A stretch of 64,000 nt of DNA. Source: Streptomyces sp. Sge12 (GTDB lineage Bacteria > Actinomycetota > Actinomycetes > Streptomycetales > Streptomycetaceae). Both the position numbers and the translations under genes were made by a program. Of this stretch, positions 25,399 through 34,133 are shown one piece after another. Below the pieces are notes generated by a model. That model had not been told where the DNA came from, searched no databases, and worked only from the letters and a program-made list of their open reading frames with translations. Position 1 is the stretch's first letter; each line of letters starts with the position of its first letter. Location of the stretch: NCBI RefSeq assembly GCF_002080455.1, contig NZ_CP020555.1, forward strand, positions 3,836,001 through 3,900,000. The letters are read 5' to 3'.

Positions 25399-25875
25399 TC
25401 AGTCCATCGGGCGCTTGGGGCTGGGCCGCCAGACGACCAGGGCACTGCCCGGCTGCGGGGGCTGGTACGGAACCAGGTCCCGGCGGTACGAGGCGTGCAC
25501 CTGGGCCTCGCGGGCCTGCAGCGTGGCCGCCGCGCCGTCCACGGCCGCGGCGAGCTCGGCGACGCGCTGCTGGAGCGCGGCGACCTGGTTCTCCAGTTCG
25601 ATGATCCGCTTGATGCCCGCCAGATTGATGCCCTCGTCCTGCGACAGCGCCTGCACCGTGCGGAGCAGTTCGATGTCACGGGCCGAGTAGCGCCGGCCGC
25701 GGCCGGCCGTCCGGTCCGGGGAGACCAGGCCCAGGCGGTCGTACTGACGGAGGGTCTGCGGATGCAGGCCCGAGAGCTGGGCGGCCACCGAGATCACGTA
25801 GACCGGGGTCTCGTCGGTGAGCTGGTAGCCCCCGCCCAGGCGGGAGGACTGTCGTCGGCGGCCGTCCATGGTCAT
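25399..25875 (-). CDS. hspR: HspR, MerR-family heat-shock repressor
   Basis: This encodes 158 aa. It has a MerR-type HTH near residues 23-60 (VYVISVAAQLSGLHPQTLRQYDRLGLVSP) and the RYSARDIELLRTVQALSQDEGINLAGIKRI helix. A coiled coil (ELENQVAALQQRVAELAAA) and a C-terminal tail follow. HspR binds HAIR sites and uses DnaK as co-repressor, a known feedback loop in Streptomyces. Its ATG overlaps the dnaJ stop by 4 bases (ATGA), so it is the last gene of dnaK-grpE-dnaJ-hspR. An internal ATG two codons later is an alternative start. HAIR copies occur upstream of dnaK and clpB in this window. Confidence 0.96.
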   Translation of the reverse strand: MTMDGRRRQSSRLGGGYQLTDETPVYVISVAAQLSGLHPQTLRQYDRLGLVSPDRTAGRGRRYSARDIELLRTVQALSQDEGINLAGIKRIIELENQVAALQQRVAELAAAVDGAAATLQAREAQVHASYRRDLVPYQPPQPGSALVVWRPSPKRPMD

Positions 25876-27053
25876 GCTCCCTTCGCGGACTCGAACAGCG
25901 CGGTGCGCGGGTCCTGCGACTCCGTCGCCTCGCGGTACATCTCCAGGGCCTCGCGGGCCTTGTCGGACAGTTCGGTCGGGACCGCGACCTCCACCGTGAC
26001 CAGCAGGTCGCCGCGGGTGCCGTCCTTGCGGACCGCGCCCTTGCCGCGGGCCCGCATGGTGCGCCCGTTGGGGGTGCCCGGCGGCAGCTTCAGCGTGACC
26101 GAGGGTCCGTTCAGGGTCGGGACCTTGATGTCGGCGCCCAGGGCCGCCTCGGCGAAGGTCACCGGGACGGTCACCGTCAGGTTGTCGTCCTTGCGGCCGA
26201 ACACCGGGTGGGAATCGACGTGCACGACCACGTAGAGGTCACCGCCGGGACCGCCGCGCTCGCCCGGCGCACCCTTGCCGCGCAGCCGGATCCGCTGGCC
26301 GTCGGAGACGCCCGCCGGGATCCTGACCTGCATGGTGCGGGAGCTGCGGGCGCGCCCGCTGCCCTTGCAGACGTCGCAGGGGGTCTCCGCGATCAGACCG
26401 CGGCCCTTGCAGTCCGCGCAGGGGTCGGTCAGCGAGAAGCCGCCGCCGCTGCCGCGCGAGACCTGGCCGGTGCCGACGCAGGTCGGGCACACCCTGGGGG
26501 TGCCGTTCTTGTCACCGGTGCCCGAACAGGCCTTGCAGGGAGCCTGGGAGGACATCCGGAGCGGGACCGTGGCCCCGTCCACCGCCTCCGTGAAGGAGAG
26601 GGTGACCTCCGACTCGATGTCCTGGCCGCGGCGCGGCTGGGTACGGGTTCCCGTACCGGGGCCGGCGCCGCGGTTGAAGAGGCCGCCGAAGACGTCGCCC
26701 AGGCCGCCGCCGAAGCCGCCGGCCTGGCCGGCGCCCTGCTGCTGGCCCCCGAAGAGGTCACCCAGGTCGAAGTTGAACGAGCCGCCGCCGCCCGGCCCGG
26801 GGCGGAAGCCGCCGTTGCCGAACAGGGCGCGCGCCTCGTCGTACTCCTTGCGCTTCTTGGCGTCGCCGAGGATGTCGTTCGCCTCGGAGATCTCCTTGAA
26901 GCGCTCCTCGGCCGAGGCGTCGCCCTTGTTGGCGTCCGGGTGGTACTCACGGGCGAGCTTCCGGTACGCCTTCTTGATCTCGGCCTCGGTGGCGTCCTTC
27001 GGGACACCGAGGACCTTGTAGTAGTCCTTCTCGACGAAGTCCTTCGTGCTCAT
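25872..27053 (-). CDS. dnaJ: DnaJ co-chaperone (Hsp40)
   Basis: This encodes 393 aa. The J domain has the invariant HPD (REYHPDANKG near residue 37). A Gly/Phe-rich segment follows at residues ~80-130. Four zinc-binding CxxCxGxG motifs (CKACSGTG, CPTCVGTG, CADCKGRG, CDVCKGSG) lie around residues 175-240, then the substrate-binding C-terminal domain. It stimulates DnaK ATPase and delivers unfolded substrates. It lies 39 bases after grpE and overlaps hspR by 4 bases. Confidence 0.97.
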   Translation of the reverse strand: MSTKDFVEKDYYKVLGVPKDATEAEIKKAYRKLAREYHPDANKGDASAEERFKEISEANDILGDAKKRKEYDEARALFGNGGFRPGPGGGGSFNFDLGDLFGGQQQGAGQAGGFGGGLGDVFGGLFNRGAGPGTGTRTQPRRGQDIESEVTLSFTEAVDGATVPLRMSSQAPCKACSGTGDKNGTPRVCPTCVGTGQVSRGSGGGFSLTDPCADCKGRGLIAETPCDVCKGSGRARSSRTMQVRIPAGVSDGQRIRLRGKGAPGERGGPGGDLYVVVHVDSHPVFGRKDDNLTVTVPVTFAEAALGADIKVPTLNGPSVTLKLPPGTPNGRTMRARGKGAVRKDGTRGDLLVTVEVAVPTELSDKAREALEMYREATESQDPRTALFESAKGA

Positions 27054-27092
27054 CCCCGGTGTCCCTCCTCTCGTGCTCCTACATGTGGTGCA

Positions 27093-27746
27093 TCAGCCCT
27101 TGTCGGGGGCATCCGTGTCCAAGCCGTCCGGTGCTTCGCCCTCCGCCGACTCGGACTTGGGGGCCGCGCCCGGCTGGGGCTCGGCCACCGCGACCCGTGC
27201 GGGACGGATCGTACGCTCGCCGATGCGGTACCCCGGCTGCAGGATCGCCACGCAGGTGTCCTCGGTGATGTCCGGCGCGTACGAGTGCATCAGGGCCTCG
27301 TGGATCGTCGGGTCGAAGGGCTCGCCCTCCTTGCCGAACTGCTGCAGGCCCATCTTGGCGGCGACCGTCTCCAGCGATTCGGCCACCGACTTGAAGCCGC
27401 CGACCAGCTCGCCATGCTCCCGCGCCCGGCCGACGTCGTCCAGGGTCGGGAGCAGTTCCGTCAGGAGGGACGCGACCGCGATCTCCTTGACGGTGATCCG
27501 GTCCCGCTCCACCCGGCGGCGGTAGTTCTGGTACTCCGCCTGGAGCCGCTGGAGGTCCGCGGTGCGCTCGGAGAGCGCCGTACGGGCCTGGTCCAGCTGC
27601 GCCAGCAGCGCTACGTCCTGGCTTGCGTCCCCGGCCGGGGCCGCCGCCTCCTCCGTGGCGGAGTCGGCGGCCTTCGGCTCGGCGTCGTTCTGACCGGCGT
27701 CGGGGACTTCGGGCTTCTCGTCGAAACCCGGGGTCTCCTCCGACAT
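27093..27746 (-). CDS. grpE: GrpE nucleotide exchange factor
   Basis: This encodes 217 aa. An acidic/Ala-rich N-terminal ~55 residues is followed by the long dimerisation helix (LQRLQAEYQNYRRRVERDR) and the C-terminal beta domain with EAVAKMGLQQF-like and VAILQPGYRIGERTIRPARV motifs. It releases ADP from DnaK. Its start codon shares one base with the dnaK stop (TGATG), so translation is coupled. The tail of ~25 residues beyond RVAVAEP is low complexity. Confidence 0.96.
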   Translation of the reverse strand: MSEETPGFDEKPEVPDAGQNDAEPKAADSATEEAAAPAGDASQDVALLAQLDQARTALSERTADLQRLQAEYQNYRRRVERDRITVKEIAVASLLTELLPTLDDVGRAREHGELVGGFKSVAESLETVAAKMGLQQFGKEGEPFDPTIHEALMHSYAPDITEDTCVAILQPGYRIGERTIRPARVAVAEPQPGAAPKSESAEGEAPDGLDTDAPDKG

Positions 27747-29593
27747 CAGGCAGCGCCGCCCTTCGGCTTCTCGTCGTCGACGATCTCGGCGTCGACGACA
27801 TCGTCGTCGGCCTTGGCCTGGCCCGCGTCACCGGCGGCGCCGGCCGCACCCTGGGCGGCCTGGGCGTCGGCGTAGATCGCCTGGCCGAGCTTCTGGCTGA
27901 CCGCGGCGAGCTTCTCCGTCGCGGTGCGGATCTCGGCCGTGTCCTCGCCCTTGAGCGATTCCTTCAGCTCGGAGACGGCGGCCTCGACCTCGGTCTTGAC
28001 GTCGGCCGGGACCTTGTCCTCGTTGTCCTTGACGAACTTCTCCGTCTGGTAGACGAGCTGCTCGCCCTGGTTGCGGGACTCGGCCGCCTCCTTGCGGCGC
28101 AGGTCCTCGTCCGCGTACTGCTCCGCCTCCTGGCGCATGCGGTCGACCTCGTCCTTGCCGAGCGAAGAGCCGCCGGTGACGGTCATCTTCTGCTCCTTGC
28201 CCGTGCCGAGGTCCTTGGCCGTGACGTGCATGATGCCGTTCGCGTCGATGTCGAAGGAGACCTCGATCTGCGGGACACCGCGCGGGGCCGGGGGCAGGCC
28301 CGTCAGCTCGAACATGCCGAGCTTCTTGTTGTACGCCGCGATCTCGCGCTCGCCCTGGTAGACCTGGATCTGGACGGACGGCTGGTTGTCCTCGGCCGTC
28401 GTGAAGATCTCGGAGCGCTTCGTCGGGATCGTGGTGTTGCGCTCGATCAGCTTGGTCATGATGCCGCCCTTGGTCTCGATACCGAGGGACAGCGGGGTCA
28501 CGTCGAGGAGCAGGACGTCCTTGACCTCACCCTTGAGCACACCGGCCTGGAGGGTGGCGCCGATGGCGACGACCTCGTCCGGGTTGACGCCCTTGTTGGC
28601 GTCCTGGCCGCCGGTGAGCTCCTTGACGAGCTCGGCGACGGCCGGCATACGGGTGGAGCCGCCGACCAGGACCACGTGGTCGATCTCGGACAGCTGGATG
28701 CCGGCGTCCTTGATGACGTTGTGGAACGGGGTCTTGCAGCGGTCGAGCAGGTCCGCGGTCAGCTGCTGGAACTGGGCGCGCGTGAGCTTCTCGTCCAGGT
28801 GCAGCGGGCCCTCGGCGGAAGCCGTGATGTAGGGCAGGTTGATCGTGGTCTCCGTGGAGGAGGACAGCTCGATCTTCGCCTTCTCGGCGGCCTCGCGCAG
28901 GCGCTGGAGCGCCATCTTGTCCTTGGAGAGGTCCACGCCGTGACCGTTGGCGAACTGCTTCACCAGGTAGTCGACGACGCGCTGGTCCCAGTCGTCACCA
29001 CCGAGGTGGTTGTCACCGTTGGTGGCCTTCACCTCGACGACGCCGTCGCCGATCTCCAGGAGCGACACGTCGAAGGTGCCGCCACCGAGGTCGAAGACGA
29101 GAATGGTCTGGTCGTCCTTGTCGAGGCCGTAGGCCAGGGCGGCGGCCGTCGGCTCGTTGACAATGCGCAGGACGTTCAGGCCCGCGATCTCGCCGGCCTC
29201 CTTCGTCGCCTGACGCTCGGAGTCGTTGAAGTAGGCCGGGACGGTGATGACCGCGTCCGTGACCTTCTCGCCCAGGTACGCCTCGGCGTCGCGCTTCAGC
29301 TTCTGCAGGATGAAGGCGCTCATCTGCTGCGGGTTGAAGTCCTTGCCATCCAGGTTGATCTTCCAGTCAGTGCCCATGTGGCGCTTGACGGAGCGGATGG
29401 TCCGGTCCACGTTCGTGACCGCCTGGCGCTTGGCCACCTCGCCGACGAGGACCTCGCCGTTCTTGGCGAAGGCGACGACGGACGGCGTGGTCCTGGCGCC
29501 CTCGGCGTTGGTGATGACGGTGGGCTCGCCGCCTTCCAGAACGCTGACGACGGAGTTAGTGGTGCCCAGGTCGATGCCGACCGCACGTGCCAT
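27746..29593 (-). CDS. dnaK: DnaK chaperone (Hsp70)
   Basis: This encodes 615 aa. The ATPase domain carries IDLGTTNSVV (residue 8), VPAYFNDSERQATKEAGEIA, VFDLGGGTFDVSLLEI and LVGGSTRMPAV. The substrate domain has DVTPLSLGIETKGG, and the C-terminus ends with an acidic DAEIVDDEKP-like tail. The ATG at 29593 has GGAGG at ideal distance; the open frame extends further up through the operator region and is not used. It heads the heat-shock operon with grpE, dnaJ and hspR. Two HAIR elements upstream indicate HspR repression. Confidence 0.98.
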   Translation of the reverse strand: MARAVGIDLGTTNSVVSVLEGGEPTVITNAEGARTTPSVVAFAKNGEVLVGEVAKRQAVTNVDRTIRSVKRHMGTDWKINLDGKDFNPQQMSAFILQKLKRDAEAYLGEKVTDAVITVPAYFNDSERQATKEAGEIAGLNVLRIVNEPTAAALAYGLDKDDQTILVFDLGGGTFDVSLLEIGDGVVEVKATNGDNHLGGDDWDQRVVDYLVKQFANGHGVDLSKDKMALQRLREAAEKAKIELSSSTETTINLPYITASAEGPLHLDEKLTRAQFQQLTADLLDRCKTPFHNVIKDAGIQLSEIDHVVLVGGSTRMPAVAELVKELTGGQDANKGVNPDEVVAIGATLQAGVLKGEVKDVLLLDVTPLSLGIETKGGIMTKLIERNTTIPTKRSEIFTTAEDNQPSVQIQVYQGEREIAAYNKKLGMFELTGLPPAPRGVPQIEVSFDIDANGIMHVTAKDLGTGKEQKMTVTGGSSLGKDEVDRMRQEAEQYADEDLRRKEAAESRNQGEQLVYQTEKFVKDNEDKVPADVKTEVEAAVSELKESLKGEDTAEIRTATEKLAAVSQKLGQAIYADAQAAQGAAGAAGDAGQAKADDDVVDAEIVDDEKPKGGAA

Positions 29594-29611
29594 TTCAATT
29601 CCTCCAGCTGA

Positions 29612-29632
29612 CTTGAGTGGAACAGACTCAAC
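29612..29632. promoter_or_regulatory. HAIR operator 1 of the dnaK operon
   Basis: CTTGAGT and ACTCAAC flank a 7-base spacer, one mismatch from consensus. It lies 18 bases upstream of the dnaK start on the minus strand. Confidence 0.93.
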
Positions 29633-29663
29633 CATGCCGCATCGCGGCGCATGCGTCAACAGA

Positions 29664-29684
29664 GCTGAGTCGAGTCGGCTCAAC
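29664..29684. promoter_or_regulatory. HAIR-like operator 2 of the dnaK operon
   Basis: GCTGAGT and GCTCAAC flank a 7-base spacer, a weaker HAIR with three mismatches. Its centre is 52 bases from operator 1, about five helical turns, compatible with cooperative HspR binding. Confidence 0.7.
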
Positions 29685-29714
29685 CTTTAGCTGCCCCTTA
29701 CGCGCAACCCTGGG

Positions 29715-29768
29715 CACGGTGACCCGTTCGGCCCCGACGGCGGGGCCGGGGCCGAACGGGTCACCGTG
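29715..29768. terminator. 21-bp inverted repeat upstream of the sugar transferase
   Basis: A perfect 21-bp stem (29715-29735 with 29748-29768) has a 12-nt loop. No gene ends nearby on either strand: dnaK is transcribed away and the next gene begins after it. It may insulate the two divergent promoters or sit in the 5' leader of the sugar transferase. Confidence 0.6.
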
Positions 29769-29816
29769 GCCGCGCGCCACCGCAAGACCGCCGGGGGCAT
29801 GCGGCACCGTGCTGGC

Positions 29817-30353
29817 ATGCCGCTCACTCCGACCGCCGCCCTGCCGCGGGTCCGCGTCCCCACGCTCCCGCCGGCGAAAAGGGTGTTCGACCTCATCGGA
29901 GCGGCAATCCTGCTGATCCTGCTCGCACCCGCCCTGACCGCGGCCGCCGCGCTGCTGTACGCGACCCAGGGCGGCCGCCCCTTCGCCCGGGAGGCCGCGG
30001 TCGGCCTGGCCGGACGACCCTTCCGCACCTGGCGGCTGCGCACCGCCGACACGGGCCGGCTCGGCGCCGCCCTGGACCGCTGCGCCCTCGACGCCCTCCC
30101 GCAGCTGCTGAACGTGGTCCGCGGCGAGATGTCGCTGGTCGGGCCGCGCCCGCAGACCCGTACGGACCACCCCGAGCGGCTGGTCGTACGCCCCGGAATG
30201 ACCGGATTGTGGCAGGTGAGCGCGCGCTCCGACCTCCCCTGGGAGGAGATGGCTCTGCTCGACCGGCATTATGTGGAGAACCACTGGCTCGGGATGGACC
30301 TCGCGATCCTGGCGCAGACCCCGCGCGCGGCGTACCGGCAAAGGGTCGCCTGA
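29817..30353 (+). CDS. Small undecaprenyl-phosphate sugar-1-phosphate transferase-like protein
   Basis: This encodes about 178 aa (up to 195 aa if an upstream start is used). It contains the bacterial sugar transferase hallmarks: KRVFDLIGAAILLILLAPAL (membrane helix after the KR-D motif), DALPQLLNVVRGEMSLVGPRP and RPGMTGLWQVSARSDLPW. Members move a sugar phosphate from a UDP-sugar to undecaprenyl phosphate to begin exopolysaccharide or glycan assembly. The loop between the first helix and the DALPQ motif is shorter than usual (the family core is ~190-200 aa). The start is ambiguous: ATG 29817, ATG 29799 and GTG 29766 are in frame, and the last overlaps a large hairpin, so it is disfavoured. 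Confidence 0.82.
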   Translation: MPLTPTAALPRVRVPTLPPAKRVFDLIGAAILLILLAPALTAAAALLYATQGGRPFAREAAVGLAGRPFRTWRLRTADTGRLGAALDRCALDALPQLLNVVRGEMSLVGPRPQTRTDHPERLVVRPGMTGLWQVSARSDLPWEEMALLDRHYVENHWLGMDLAILAQTPRAAYRQRVA

Positions 30354-30463
30354 GCGACACAGATCACCGCACGCTCAGCTACATTGCGGCGTCGGGAATG
30401 GGTAACCTCAAGCCTTGACTTCATAAGTTACCGCTTAGTAAGTGCCGCCCGAGGAGCCCTTCC

Positions 30464-33022
30464 ATGCAACTCGCCGCGATCATCGTGTCGCTGGTCCTGA
30501 CCGTGGTCGGCGTCGCGCTGCTCGCACGAGCCGTGGCGCAGATCTACCGCTTCGTGAAGCTCGGCCAGCCCGTGCCGGCAGGCAGCCGTACGGACGACCC
30601 GAAGGCCCGAACGCTCACCCTCGTCCGCGAGTTCCTCGGCCACAGCCGCATGAACCGCTGGGGCATCGTCGGCTTCGCGCACTGGTTCGTCGCGATCGGC
30701 TTCCTGACGCTGCCGCCGACCCTGGCACAGGCCTACGGCCAGCTCTTCCAGGCCGACTGGGTGCTGCCGATCGTCGGCGGCTTCCTGCCGTTCGAGCTCT
30801 ACATCGAGTTCATCGGCCTGATGACGGTCCTCGGCATCGTGGTCCTGATGGCGATCCGGCTGCTCAGCCTGCCCTCCCGGGCGGGCCGCAAGTCGCGCTT
30901 CACCGGCTCGAAGGCCTGGCAGGCGTACTTCGTCGAGTACATCATCCTGACCATCGGCCTCGCGATCCTGTGCCTGCGCGGCCTCGAGGGCGCGATCCAC
31001 CACGTGGACAGCTACGAGCCCGCGTACTTCGTCTCGTACCCGCTGGTCCTGGCCTTCAAGGGGCTCTCGGCGAGCGCGCTGCAGAACGCCATCTACTTCA
31101 CCGCCATGATCAAGATCGGCACCTCGCTGATCTGGATGATCGTGGTCTCGCTCAACACCAACATGGGTGTCGCCTGGCACCGCTTCCTCGGCTTCCCGAA
31201 CATCTGGTTCAAGCGGAACGCGGACGGCGCCACGGCGCTCGGCGCCCTCCAGCCGATGACCTCGGGCGGCAAGGAGATCGACTTCGAGGACCCGGGCGAG
31301 GACGACAACTTCGGCGTCTCGCAGGTCGAGCAGTTCTCCTGGAAGGGCATCCTCGACTTCTCCACGTGCACCGAGTGCGGGCGCTGCCAGTCGCAGTGCC
31401 CCGCCTGGAACACGGGCAAGCCGCTGTCCCCGAAGCTCCTCATCATGTCGCTGCGCGACCACGCGCACGCCAAGGCCCCGTACCTGCTCGCCGGTGGCGG
31501 CAAGGACATGGAGGGCAACGAGAAGGCCACGGCGGAGCAGCTCGCCGGTGTCCCGGCCGCCGCTCTCGCGGAGGCCGAGCGTCCGCTGATCGGCACCGCC
31601 GAGGAGAACGGCGTCATCGACCCGGACGTGCTGTGGTCCTGCACCACCTGCGGTGCGTGCGTGGAGCAGTGCCCGGTCGACATCGAGCACATCGACCACA
31701 TCGTCGACATGCGCCGCTACCAGGTGATGATCGAGAGCGCGTTCCCGTCGGAGGCGGGCACGATGCTCAAGAACCTGGAGAAGAAGGGCAACCCCTGGGG
31801 CCTGGCGAAGAAGCAGCGCGTCGAGTGGACCAAGGAGGTGGACTTCGAGGTCCCGATCATCGGCAAGGACGCGGAGGACCTCTCCGAGTTCGACTACCTC
31901 TACTGGGTCGGCTGCGCCGGCGCCCTGGAGGACCGGGCCAAGAAGACCACGAAGGCATTCGCGGAGCTGCTGAACATCGCGGGCGTCAAGTTCGCGATCA
32001 TGGGCGGCGACGAGAAGTGCACCGGTGACTCGCCGCGCCGCCTGGGCAACGAGCCGCTGTTCCAGCAGCTGGGCCAGGAGAACGTGGCCATGCTGAACAT
32101 GGCGTTCGGCGAGGACGACGAAGATCCTTCGACCCGCAAGCCGAAGTCGGCGAAGCGGATCGTCTCGACCTGCCCGCACTGCTTCAACACCATCGCGAAC
32201 GAGTACCCGCAGCTGGGCGGCGAGTACGAGGTCATCCACCACACGCAGCTGCTCCAGCACCTGATCGACGAGGGCCGCCTCACGCCGGTCACGCCGGTCG
32301 ACGGCCTGATCACCTACCACGACCCGTGCTACCTGGGCCGGCACAACAAGGTCTACACGCCGCCGCGCGAGATCATGTCCGCCGTCCCGGGCCTGCGTCA
32401 GCAGGAGATGCACCGCCACAAGGAGCGGGGCTTCTGCTGTGGCGCCGGTGGCGCGCGGATGTGGATGGAGGAGCGGATCGGCAAGCGCATCAACAACGAG
32501 CGCGTCGACGAGGCCCTGTCCCTGAACCCGGACATCGTCTCCACCGCCTGCCCCTTCTGCCTCGTGATGCTCACCGACTCGGTGAACGGCAAGAAGAACG
32601 ACGGCCAGGCGAAGGAACACGTCCAGGTGGTCGATGTGGCACAGCTGCTGCTGGACTCGGTGAAGACGCCGGGCCCGACGGAGGCGGAGCTCGCTGCGCT
32701 GGCGGCGGAGGCCGAGGCGGAAGCGGCCGCCGAGGCGGAGGCCGCGGCGGCGAAGGCGGCGGCCGAGGCGGAAGCGAAGGCGAAGGCGGAAGCCGAGGCG
32801 AAGGCCAAGGCGGCGGCCGAGGCCGAGGCGAAGGCCAAGGCGGAAGCCGAGGCGGCGGCGAAGGCAGCGGCTGAGGCCGAGCCGGTGGCCGAGGCGGAGG
32901 GCGAGGCAGCGGCCGAGCCCGAGGCGGACGCGGACGCCGACGCTGAAGCCGGGTCCGAGTCGGAGTCCGGATCCGAGTCGGAGTCCGAGCCGGAGTCGGA
33001 AACCAAGTCCGAGACCAAGTAG
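30464..33022 (+). CDS. Membrane (Fe-S) oxidoreductase with CCG domains and Ala/Glu/Lys-rich tail
   Basis: This encodes 852 aa. Residues 1-240 contain about five membrane helices (nitrate-reductase-gamma/DsrM-like). Two 4Fe-4S motifs follow: CTECGRCQSQCP near residue 302 and CTTCGACVEQCP near residue 392. Two cysteine-rich CCG domains come next, with TYHDPCYLGRHN, GFCCGAGGARMW and ACPFCLVML marking the second. It resembles heterodisulfide-reductase-like HdrD/GlpC proteins and the mycobacterial Rv0338c type, but its electron donor and acceptor are unknown. The last ~115 residues are low-complexity Ala/Glu/Lys heptads running into an acidic Ser/Glu tail. It starts at ATG 30464. A strong terminator follows. 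Confidence 0.9.
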   Translation: MQLAAIIVSLVLTVVGVALLARAVAQIYRFVKLGQPVPAGSRTDDPKARTLTLVREFLGHSRMNRWGIVGFAHWFVAIGFLTLPPTLAQAYGQLFQADWVLPIVGGFLPFELYIEFIGLMTVLGIVVLMAIRLLSLPSRAGRKSRFTGSKAWQAYFVEYIILTIGLAILCLRGLEGAIHHVDSYEPAYFVSYPLVLAFKGLSASALQNAIYFTAMIKIGTSLIWMIVVSLNTNMGVAWHRFLGFPNIWFKRNADGATALGALQPMTSGGKEIDFEDPGEDDNFGVSQVEQFSWKGILDFSTCTECGRCQSQCPAWNTGKPLSPKLLIMSLRDHAHAKAPYLLAGGGKDMEGNEKATAEQLAGVPAAALAEAERPLIGTAEENGVIDPDVLWSCTTCGACVEQCPVDIEHIDHIVDMRRYQVMIESAFPSEAGTMLKNLEKKGNPWGLAKKQRVEWTKEVDFEVPIIGKDAEDLSEFDYLYWVGCAGALEDRAKKTTKAFAELLNIAGVKFAIMGGDEKCTGDSPRRLGNEPLFQQLGQENVAMLNMAFGEDDEDPSTRKPKSAKRIVSTCPHCFNTIANEYPQLGGEYEVIHHTQLLQHLIDEGRLTPVTPVDGLITYHDPCYLGRHNKVYTPPREIMSAVPGLRQQEMHRHKERGFCCGAGGARMWMEERIGKRINNERVDEALSLNPDIVSTACPFCLVMLTDSVNGKKNDGQAKEHVQVVDVAQLLLDSVKTPGPTEAELAALAAEAEAEAAAEAEAAAAKAAAEAEAKAKAEAEAKAKAAAEAEAKAKAEAEAAAKAAAEAEPVAEAEGEAAAEPEADADADAEAGSESESGSESESEPESETKSETK

Positions 33023-33040
33023 GGCGAGGCACGCACAGCA

Positions 33041-33081
33041 CCGGAACGGCCGGTCCCCCACGCGGGGACCGGCCGTTCCGG
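33041..33081. terminator. Bidirectional terminator after the Fe-S oxidoreductase
   Basis: An 18-bp perfect stem (33041-33058 with 33064-33081) with a 5-nt loop lies between convergent genes; the minus-strand gene stops 6 bases away. Confidence 0.88.
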
Positions 33082-33086
33082 CGTAC

Positions 33087-33878
33087 TCAGCGGGCCGGGA
33101 CGACCGTGTACTTCTCGATCAGCCGGCCGTTGAAGTCGTACACCCAGCTGTTCCCGCCGCCCTTGCCGTCGATGACGACGAACTTCACGCGCTTTCCGTC
33201 CCGGACGAGCTTGTACGTCCAGCCGTCCTGGTACGTGCTCGGACGCTCCGGGTCGATCACGGCGAGCAGGCGGCCGTCCGGCCGGGAGATCTCGGCGCGC
33301 TTGCCGTGGGTGCCGTCCACGAGCTTGGCGACCCGCCAGTCCGGCAGGGCGATCCGCACCGAGCTCTCCTTCCTGATCTCGGGCTTCACGTAGCGCTTCG
33401 GCTGCTGCTGCGGCTCGGGCTGCGGCCTCGGCTTCGGCGAGCCGTCCATCCAGGAGGTGACGGTGCCGTTCGGCTGGAGCACGACGTGCAGGCCGTTGTT
33501 CTGCCCGTACGACGCGGCTCCGCCCTTGCTGACCAGCGTGTCCAGCTTCGTGGAGCCGGCGAGGATGTCCGCCTCGTAGTGGTTGCTGCTGATCCGGTAG
33601 ACCTTGGCGACGGACCCGTCCGCCAGCTTCACGGCGGTGACGTACGTCCGTACCCCCGGCTTCGACCCGAACGGCGGCGGGGTCGTGGGCGCGGTCGTGG
33701 GCGGCACGGACGGGTCCACCGACGGCTGCTCGATCCCCGGCAGCACCTCCGGCTCCGGTACGGCCGGGGAGTCCGCGAAGGCGGACCCGACCGGGAGGGC
33801 CAGGAGCGTGGCTGCTCCGGCGGCGACGGCGGCGCTGCGGAGAGTGGTTCGGCGAGTGGTTCGGCGAGTGTTGCGCAT
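33087..33878 (-). CDS. Secreted hypothetical protein with Pro-rich linkers
   Basis: This encodes 263 aa. The basic start repeats RRTTRRTT and is followed by a hydrophobic core (AAVAAGAATLLALPVGSAFA), a signal peptide. The mature part has a Pro/Thr-rich segment (VPPTTAPTTPPPFG), a beta-rich domain (TYVTAVKLADGSVAKVYRISSNHYEADIL), a Pro/Gln linker and a second beta-rich domain (RIALPDWRVAKLVDGTHGKRAEI, ending NSWVYDFNGRLIEKY). The two halves look like related repeat domains binding something outside the cell. I do not recognise a named family. A hairpin lies in its 5' leader. Confidence 0.75.
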   Translation of the reverse strand: MRNTRRTTRRTTLRSAAVAAGAATLLALPVGSAFADSPAVPEPEVLPGIEQPSVDPSVPPTTAPTTPPPFGSKPGVRTYVTAVKLADGSVAKVYRISSNHYEADILAGSTKLDTLVSKGGAASYGQNNGLHVVLQPNGTVTSWMDGSPKPRPQPEPQQQPKRYVKPEIRKESSVRIALPDWRVAKLVDGTHGKRAEISRPDGRLLAVIDPERPSTYQDGWTYKLVRDGKRVKFVVIDGKGGGNSWVYDFNGRLIEKYTVVPAR

Positions 33879-33892
33879 GGTGTGGGCTCTTC

Positions 33893-33918
33893 TCGTACTC
33901 GTTCGGGGACGAGTACGA
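33893..33918 (-). promoter_or_regulatory. Inverted repeat in the leader of the secreted protein gene
   Basis: A 10-bp perfect repeat (tcgtactcgt at 33893-33902 with 33909-33918) with a 6-nt spacer lies 14 bases upstream of the start at 33878. It could be an operator or a hairpin masking the ribosome binding site. Confidence 0.45.
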
Positions 33919-34133
33919 AGCTACGGACCCGATATGTGCGTATTCCATCGACAACGTAACGGAAAGCCGCAGAACGCGACGCAAGCATGTAAATCGGGCG
34001 CATGGTCGCGGCCGTCCGGGGGTGGGGACAACCCCTCGGGGATCCCCTAAGGGATGTCACAGGTCAGCCGCAAAGGGTGGCTGTTCCGGGCGACGGGCCA
34101 CCGACGCTCGCCGGACCAGGTACGTTCGATCAC

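Noticed and set aside
27623..29611. 662-codon plus-strand frame opposite dnaK
   Set aside because: Antisense of dnaK with no domain content.
30428..33061. 877-codon minus-strand frame
   Set aside because: Antisense of the Fe-S oxidoreductase; Leu/Arg/Gly-rich repetition is the complement of its Ala/Glu/Lys tail.
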